DNA of 10,644 nt from Elusimicrobiota bacterium. GTDB taxonomy: Bacteria > RUG730. The notes under the pieces were generated by a model. That model worked only from the letters and a program-made list of their open reading frames with translations, did no database searches and had not been told where the DNA came from. Position numbers and translations under genes: made by a program. Shown here piece by piece: positions 6,137 to 10,644 of this stretch. Every line of letters starts with the position of its first letter. Position 1 is the stretch's first letter. The stretch spans positions 1 to 10,644 of the forward strand of contig JAIRLV010000038.1 in assembly GCA_031259185.1 (NCBI GenBank), read 5' to 3'.

Positions 6137-6156
6137 TTTTGTCCAATTTTGTCCAA
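6137..6156. repeat. Perfect tandem 10-bp repeat upstream of recJ
   Basis: TTTTGTCCAA is repeated exactly twice, head to tail, giving TTGGACAAAA twice on the - strand. It lies between the ferritin stop and the recJ start. A 10-base period puts both copies on the same face of the helix, as expected for a double binding site. Function unknown. Confidence 0.5.
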
Positions 6157-6182
6157 AGCTATTAAAAAAATTGTAATTATAA

Positions 6183-6674
6183 TTAAAATTTTCTTAGTGC
6201 AAACTCTGAATCTAATTTTAAAATTCCTGCTCCACTATCTTTGATAAATTTTAATTTATCTATAATTGCTCTCACATTACTTTCCTCCTCTATTTGCTCT
6301 TTAACAAATAAGGTTAAAAAATTTTCCGTAGCATAATCTTTTTCTTGTTTGGCTAGTGAAACTAGACCCCAAATTAATTTTGTAACACTTTTTTCATGTG
6401 TTAATGTTTTTTCAAATAAATCAAGTATAGAATTAAAAGATTTTGCGGGAGCTTCTATCGCTAAAAGTTCAATTTTTTCTCCGAGATCATTTACATAATC
6501 ATATATAATTTTTGCATGTTCTAATTCTTCTTTTACTTGTACTATAAACCAATTTGAAAAACCTCTTAGTCCTTTTTCATCACAATAAGCTCCCATTGCC
6601 ATATACAAATATGCAGAAAAAAGCTCTCTATTGATTTGATGGTTCAACTGTTTTATTATTTTTTTGTTTGCCAT
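6183..6674 (-). CDS. Bacterial non-haem ferritin (FtnA type)
   Basis: Forms a 24-subunit cage that oxidises Fe(II) and stores it as a ferric mineral in the cytoplasm. The protein has 163 residues, the normal length. The ferroxidase and third-site residues fall at the same numbers as in E. coli FtnA: E17, Y24, E49, E50, H53, E94, E126, Q127, E129 and E130. There is no haem-ligand Met in the bacterioferritin pattern and no Dps-like length, so FtnA type is preferred. A strong AGGAGG site (6685-6680) lies 5 bases before the ATG. The gene starts 22 bases after the radical SAM gene and may share its transcript; an iron-storage gene next to iron-sulphur enzymes may be meaningful or may simply reflect dense packing. 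No Fur-box-like sequence was recognised in front of it. Confidence 0.94.
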   Translation of the reverse strand: MANKKIIKQLNHQINRELFSAYLYMAMGAYCDEKGLRGFSNWFIVQVKEELEHAKIIYDYVNDLGEKIELLAIEAPAKSFNSILDLFEKTLTHEKSVTKLIWGLVSLAKQEKDYATENFLTLFVKEQIEEESNVRAIIDKLKFIKDSGAGILKLDSEFALRKF

Positions 6675-6679
6675 AAAAA

Positions 6680-6685
6680 CCTCCT
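6680..6685 (-). promoter_or_regulatory. Shine-Dalgarno site of the ferritin gene
   Basis: AGGAGG on the - strand, 5 bases before the ATG. It is the strongest ribosome site in the window and suggests high translation of the ferritin. Confidence 0.75.
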
Positions 6686-6696
6686 GAATTTTTTCT

Positions 6697-7572
6697 CTAA
6701 TACTTTTTTAATTCTAATATAACCGTATCTCTATTAGACAACCATTTTGGTTCTATCAAAATATTTTTAGGACAATATCCGCTAAAACCGTGTATTATAA
6801 TTTTTTTATCTAATTTATCCAAAATTTTAACTAAAATTTTTATATAATCATTAATATCAAAAAAGTTAAATTCAAAGTTTTTAATTTTGTAAATATCTGC
6901 AAGAACTGTATTTTTTACTATATGCATAGGATGTAACTTTATACCATCAATTTTTAAATGATTCATCATATCTATAGATTGCATTATATCCTTTTCAGTT
7001 TCATTAGGCAACCCTATTATCAAATGGACGCAAATTTTTATATTTTTACCAATATCCCTAGTATTTATCACAGCTTTTTCAAAATCTTCAAAACTATGCC
7101 CTCTATTAATTAATTTTAGCGTTTTATTATGAATACTTTGCAAACCGTATTCTAGCCAAACTTCATATTTTTTAGTATATTCGCAAATTAGATCCAAAAT
7201 TTCATCATCAACACAATCTGGTCTAGTTGAAATATTTAATCCTATTACATCTGGGAACTTGTAAATTATATCAAATTTATTTTTTAGTACGTCTATACTC
7301 GCATTTGTGTTAGTGTTTGTTTGAAAGTATAAAATAAATTTATTCGCTTTAAATCTTTTTTTTATGAATTTTATACCATTTACAATTTGAGTTTCTATAT
7401 CAATATTGGTAAATGGTTCGCTATTTTTTAAATAATTAAAAGAAGCATTATTACAGTAAATACAAGCATTTTTGTTAGGGCAACTAAATCCTGCATTTAA
7501 ACTAATTTTATGGACTCTTTCGCCATATTTTTCTTTCAAATATTCTGAATACTTTCTATTATTATAAATCAT
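6697..7572 (-). CDS. Radical SAM protein of the YhcC / TIGR01212 family
   Basis: A member of the radical S-adenosylmethionine family whose biochemical role is not established. The 291 residues follow the family pattern: YLKEKYGERVHKISLNAGFSCPN at the N-terminus, FQTNTNTNA (about 83-91), GLNISTRPDCVDDEILDL, EVWLEYGLQS, KTLKLINRGHSFEDF, HLIIGLPNE, and DGIKLHPMHIVKNT. The [4Fe-4S] cluster cysteines are C31, C37 and C40. The spacing here is CX5CX2C, whereas as I recall the family usually has about 11 residues between the first two. It starts with ATG 7572; no clear ribosome site is seen, only an A-tract. It follows mtaB after 83 bases and precedes the ferritin gene by 22. The substrate is unknown; family assignment is firm, function is not. 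Confidence 0.85.
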   Translation of the reverse strand: MIYNNRKYSEYLKEKYGERVHKISLNAGFSCPNKNACIYCNNASFNYLKNSEPFTNIDIETQIVNGIKFIKKRFKANKFILYFQTNTNTNASIDVLKNKFDIIYKFPDVIGLNISTRPDCVDDEILDLICEYTKKYEVWLEYGLQSIHNKTLKLINRGHSFEDFEKAVINTRDIGKNIKICVHLIIGLPNETEKDIMQSIDMMNHLKIDGIKLHPMHIVKNTVLADIYKIKNFEFNFFDINDYIKILVKILDKLDKKIIIHGFSGYCPKNILIEPKWLSNRDTVILELKKY

Positions 7573-7581
7573 ATTTTTTTT

Positions 7582-7597
7582 AATTTCAAATGAAATT
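7582..7597. repeat. Inverted repeat upstream of the radical SAM gene
   Basis: AATTTCA-AA-TGAAATT, with 7-base perfect arms, sits 10 to 25 bases before the ATG of the radical SAM gene (read on the - strand). In the mRNA it would lie where a ribosome site is expected, so it could form a weak hairpin or bind a regulator. Confidence 0.3.
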
Positions 7598-7655
7598 TGG
7601 AACTTAAATAGTTTTTAAAAAAACTAAAAGTTAAGATAATCAATAATATATTTTA

Positions 7656-9236
7656 TTAAGTACGAATTTTAAAAATTGCTTGCATTTTATCATTTATTTC
7701 AATATTTTTTGAATTTAATGTTAATTTTATAAATTTTCCTTTTTTTAAAATTAAATCTCTTTTAGAAATTTCATATTGTTGTGAATTTTCATCTTTTTTT
7801 AATAAAATTTTTAATTTTTTTGTATTACACAAAACTTTCATATAATTTTTTGTATACCCAGATACAAAATTTTTATTTCTAATATTCTCAAAATTTTCAA
7901 AAAAAACTTCAAAGTCTCTATTTGCAAATTTTTTTAAGCTATTTTCAGTAATATTTTTATTAAAATTTAGCATTATTTTTTTTCTATATTCTAAAATGTG
8001 TGTAGGAATTTTTAATTTTGAATTATTTTGTAGAGCATTATAAGCATTTGTGCCTTTTCTAGGTGAAAATGGGAATATATGTATTCCATCAATTTTCACT
8101 TCTTCTAAAAATTTTAACGTATTTTCAAAATGTTTGTCACTTTCCTCTAGATATCCAATTATTAAATCTATAGTTATTCGCAAATCCTTTATTTTAGTTC
8201 TCATTTTTTCAAATAGATTTCGTAAATAAAAAGTATCATAATTTCTATTCATCTTTTTTAAAATTTCGTCGTCTCCTGATTGAATTGATATGTGCAAGTG
8301 TTCGCAGATATTTTTATTTTTTGCCATTATTTCAATAATTTCATCTGTTATTTCTGTTGGTTCTATAGAACTAATCCTTATCCTTTTTAAATTTTTATTT
8401 TTTGAAATTTCGTTCAAAATATCTTGAAATTTTATAATATTGCCATTATTATCCAAACTTTCGTAAAAACCAATTCTTGTTCCGGTTAATACTATTTCTT
8501 GATAATTTTTATTTAAAATATTTTTTATTTCTTTTGATAATTCGTTAAAAGGTAAGCTCCATTTTTTTGGTCTAACAAAAGGGACTATACAATAATTACA
8601 AAAACTATCGCAGCCATCTTGAATTTTTAAAAAAGCTCTAGTTTTAGCGATATTGGCATTTTTTTCTAAAATTTTTTGATTTTTTAAGATTATACTTTTT
8701 TTTGAAAATTCATTTTTATTTAAATTTGCTATTTCAAAATTTTTTTTTATTTTTTCTTCTTCAGTTTTAATAAAAATATCTAAATTATTCAATATTTCAT
8801 TAAAATCATTTGATTTTTTTATCAAATCTTTTAAAATTTTTGTTGTCGTTAAATTATTTTTTTTTTCTTTTATTAAAATTTTTATTTTTTCAATTTTATG
8901 TAAAAAGCAATTTATTTTTAATTTATCTGTGTTTTTCACCAAAATTATTTTTTCAAAAAGTTCATTTTTTTTATATTTTTCAAAAAGTTCATCATAACAT
9001 CTTTCAATAAAACAGCCTGTTATTATTAGAAAGTTATCAAAATTTTTAATATTTGTATTTATTATTTTATTTATCAAATTCCGACATTTTGAATCCGTTT
9101 TTGTTGTCAACGTGCATGTATTGATAACAAAAAATTCATTGATTATGTCATTGTTTTCTATGATTTCTAAAATTTTGTTTGATTCTGCTTGGTTTACTTT
9201 GCAACCCAAAGTTTTTACATGCTCTTTAATATCCAT
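7656..9236 (-). CDS. mtaB: tRNA N6-threonylcarbamoyladenosine methylthiotransferase
   Basis: Adds a methylthio group to t6A37 of tRNAs that read ANN codons, using two iron-sulphur clusters and SAM. From ATG 9236 it has 526 residues, about 95 more than a usual MtaB. Domains in this numbering: UPF0004 part with cluster cysteines C12 (TLGCKVNQ), C41 (INTCTLT) and C75 (ITGCF); radical SAM core with C209, C213 and C216 in IQDGCDSFCNYCIVP; and a TRAM region with GYTKNYMKVLC near 460. GYTKNY and TLGCKVNQ favour MtaB over MiaB or RimO. The extra length is a Lys/Asn-rich stretch at about 109-197. An AAAAGG site 7 bases before 9236, and the family N-terminus, favour this start; ATG 9263, overlapping the mltG stop as ATGA, would add nine residues. 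Confidence 0.9.
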   Translation of the reverse strand: MDIKEHVKTLGCKVNQAESNKILEIIENNDIINEFFVINTCTLTTKTDSKCRNLINKIINTNIKNFDNFLIITGCFIERCYDELFEKYKKNELFEKIILVKNTDKLKINCFLHKIEKIKILIKEKKNNLTTTKILKDLIKKSNDFNEILNNLDIFIKTEEEKIKKNFEIANLNKNEFSKKSIILKNQKILEKNANIAKTRAFLKIQDGCDSFCNYCIVPFVRPKKWSLPFNELSKEIKNILNKNYQEIVLTGTRIGFYESLDNNGNIIKFQDILNEISKNKNLKRIRISSIEPTEITDEIIEIMAKNKNICEHLHISIQSGDDEILKKMNRNYDTFYLRNLFEKMRTKIKDLRITIDLIIGYLEESDKHFENTLKFLEEVKIDGIHIFPFSPRKGTNAYNALQNNSKLKIPTHILEYRKKIMLNFNKNITENSLKKFANRDFEVFFENFENIRNKNFVSGYTKNYMKVLCNTKKLKILLKKDENSQQYEISKRDLILKKGKFIKLTLNSKNIEINDKMQAIFKIRT

Positions 9237-9243
9237 TAATCTA

Positions 9244-9249
9244 CCTTTT
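9244..9249 (-). promoter_or_regulatory. Ribosome binding site supporting the shorter mtaB start
   Basis: AAAAGG on the - strand lies 7 bases before ATG 9236. The alternative ATG at 9263 has only a GAG directly against it, but could be used by coupling to mltG translation. Confidence 0.5.
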
Positions 9250-9259
9250 CGCCTATTAT

Positions 9260-10291
9260 TCATCTCAAATTTTTTGCAATAACATGATCTCTAAATTTTG
9301 TAGAGAAAACATGGCTATCGTCATTTTTATCGCTTAATACAAAAAATAAATAGTTTGTATCTGCAGGATAAAGAGCAGCTTTTATAGATTTTAAACTGGG
9401 AGAACAAATAGGATTTTTTGGAAGACCTATATTTTTATAAGTATTATATTCAGAATTTATTTCTAGATCTTTGTATAATAATCTTTTTTTTCTAATACCT
9501 GTTTTTTCTTGTATCGCATATTGAACTGTTGCACAAGATTGTAATGCAATGTTTTTTTTGAGTCTATTATAAAAAACAGAAGCAATAATAGCTCTTTCTC
9601 TATCTAAAACTGCTTCCTTTTCTATAATTGACGCCATAGTTAATATTTCTTGTTTAGAAAATTTGTTATTTTTTAAAATACCTTTTGTTTCTGCTTCTAA
9701 AAAAAGATTATCAGTTTTATTTCTAAATGTTTTTTCCATTTTTTCTATAACCTCTTCTTCTTTTGATGTTTCAGAAAAAAAATAAGTATCTGGATATAAA
9801 TGTCCTTCTAAATTTTTCATCTCTATTATTTTCAAGTACGTTTCTTTCTTACCAATTCCAAGATTTTCTAAACGCAAAGCTATATCAAAACGATTAAAGC
9901 CTTCAGGTATATTAACTTTTACAAAACTATCTCTACCTAATTTTAACTCGCGAATTATATTAATAATACCTGTGTTTTTTGAAAATTTATATGTTCCGGA
10001 TTTCAATTTTCCGTCATAATTTAATAGTTTTATTAATCCTACAAATAAACTTTCATTTTTTATTAAATTATTACTTTTTAAGATATTCGCAATTTTTTTT
10101 GTAGATAAACCTGATTTTATCTGTATTTCAATGTTTTTTATATCGGATGATTGCATATTGCTACTTATTAATTTATAAGCAGATAAAATTATCAAAATCA
10201 AAAACATCGCTACAATACAAATTATTTTTAAATGATAATATTGAGACTTTTTTTTAAATTTTAACATTTTCATTTTTGATTTCTTATTCAT
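9260..10291 (-). CDS. mltG: Endolytic murein transglycosylase (MltG / YceG-like)
   Basis: An inner-membrane lytic transglycosylase thought to cut nascent peptidoglycan and release or terminate glycan strands. The protein has 343 residues, as usual. A Lys-rich cytoplasmic start is followed by one membrane helix (about 21-42, LKIICIVAMFLILIILSAYK) and then an extracytoplasmic part: a LysM-like region (about 52-120) and the YceG domain with LEGHLYPDTYFF (161-172), the catalytic-Glu motif ASIIEKEA (220-227), VFYNRL (239-244), YNTYKNIGLPKNPI (282-295), and H327 and H336 near the end. The motif known as LQTDPTV in E. coli is LQSCATV (250-256) here. First gene of the - strand series; it overlaps the upstream alternative mtaB start by 4 bases. 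No ribosome site precedes ATG 10291; ATGs at 10273 and 10267 are alternatives, the first of them fitting the predicted promoter better. Confidence 0.93.
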   Translation of the reverse strand: MNKKSKMKMLKFKKKSQYYHLKIICIVAMFLILIILSAYKLISSNMQSSDIKNIEIQIKSGLSTKKIANILKSNNLIKNESLFVGLIKLLNYDGKLKSGTYKFSKNTGIINIIRELKLGRDSFVKVNIPEGFNRFDIALRLENLGIGKKETYLKIIEMKNLEGHLYPDTYFFSETSKEEEVIEKMEKTFRNKTDNLFLEAETKGILKNNKFSKQEILTMASIIEKEAVLDRERAIIASVFYNRLKKNIALQSCATVQYAIQEKTGIRKKRLLYKDLEINSEYNTYKNIGLPKNPICSPSLKSIKAALYPADTNYLFFVLSDKNDDSHVFSTKFRDHVIAKNLR

Positions 10292-10298
10292 TAGAATT

Positions 10299-10327
10299 TT
10301 TATATAATATTTTTATTGCTATGTAAA
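10299..10327 (-). promoter_or_regulatory. Predicted sigma-70 promoter of mltG
   Basis: On the - strand TTTACA (10327-10322) and TATAAA (10304-10299) are 17 bases apart, each matching the consensus at five of six positions. Transcription would begin at about 10292, directly at the first ATG (10291). The mRNA would therefore be leaderless, or translation would start at ATG 10273 with a leader of about 20 bases. Confidence 0.5.
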
Positions 10328-10342
10328 ACATAAATATGTTTT
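10325..10342. promoter_or_regulatory. Palindrome overlapping the mltG -35 box, candidate operator
   Basis: AAAACATA-AA-TATGTTTT has perfect 8-base arms and overlaps half of the predicted -35 element at 10322-10327. This is a classic place for a repressor, or for an activator that touches RNA polymerase. No regulator family is recognised from the sequence. Confidence 0.4.
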
Positions 10343-10644
10343 CCTCATTTGTCTAATCAAGGTAACTAAACTTTTGATTTAGCTATTCATTGATTTGAAG
10401 TTCATTTTTAAAACTTAAAACCATCAATTTTAAATATTTGAGTATCATCTTTTTATAAATTTTTAATTTGTTTTATTATAAATTATTTTGGATTTAGTAT
10501 CAATATGGATTTTATATTAGAAGCCATCTTTGACTAAAATTCTTTCTCCAAAAAGTTCTAAATAATTTTACTTTTATTATCTCTTTTTTGTGTTTATCAT
10601 TATATTTTTTAATAATTAATTTATAAATTATATATTTTTTTTAA

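Larger units (their letters stand above)
10292..10644. other. Gene-free right end, A+T-rich
   Basis: About 350 bases without a supportable gene. The 50 bases next to mltG hold its predicted promoter and a palindrome. A TTGATTT repeat lies at 10374-10380 and 10390-10396. Further right, all six frames are broken by frequent stops. One 15-codon open stretch on the - strand (ending LFGERILVKDGF, near 10520-10570) reads like protein but is stop-bounded on both sides; it could be a remnant or chance. No tRNA or clear terminator was seen. Confidence 0.5.

Noticed and set aside
7601-7635. Possible hairpin between mtaB and the radical SAM gene (AGTTTTT/AAAAACT arms with outer CTTAA/TTAAG)
   Set aside because: The stem is almost purely A:T, has an unequal internal loop and is not followed by a T-tract in the transcribed direction, so it does not qualify as a terminator.
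1-10644. CRISPR array, mobile element, phage or defence island
   Set aside because: No regularly spaced repeats, transposase, integrase, terminal inverted repeats or att-like duplications were seen; nearly all genes are core functions.

Overview
This is a strongly A+T-rich bacterial window, by eye about three quarters A+T, with Lys/Asn/Ile-rich proteins. UGA is used as a stop (at the ends of the SDR-like gene, recJ and mltG), so the code is the ordinary bacterial one and not a Mycoplasma-type code. An MltG homologue implies a peptidoglycan wall. The composition and a degenerate gene suggest a host-associated or reduced genome. The lineage cannot be fixed from this window; Elusimicrobiota (Endomicrobia-like) or an A+T-rich spirochaete are guesses only.

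Left part, + strand (1-1429): the 3' half of pyrH (UMP kinase), then frr (ribosome recycling factor) and a ComEB-type dCMP deaminase, tightly packed as one operon for pyrimidine nucleotides and translation. A 146-base gap carries a plausible promoter. It leads into a second + strand cassette (1576-3156): a FabZ-like hotdog dehydratase starting with TTG, an acyl carrier protein, and an SDR/FabG-like protein that has lost the SDR catalytic residues. No ketosynthase is in view. The ACP resembles carriers of aryl-polyene-like type II systems more than housekeeping AcpP, so the cassette may be an accessory acyl/polyketide or membrane-lipid pathway.

Right part, all - strand, in transcription order: mltG (10291), mtaB (tRNA t6A methylthiotransferase), a YhcC-type radical SAM protein, a FtnA-type ferritin, recJ, and acpS (3257), which runs convergently into the SDR-like gene. 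AcpS is the enzyme that would arm the ACP encoded about 1 kb away on the other strand. The most unusual gene is recJ: a complete DnaQ-like 3'-5' exonuclease domain, with all five DEDDh residues present, is nested inside the DHH exonuclease domain.

The last 350 bases have no supportable gene apart from the mltG promoter region, where a palindrome overlaps the -35 box. I saw no tRNA, rRNA, CRISPR array, insertion sequence or strong GC-rich terminator anywhere in the window.
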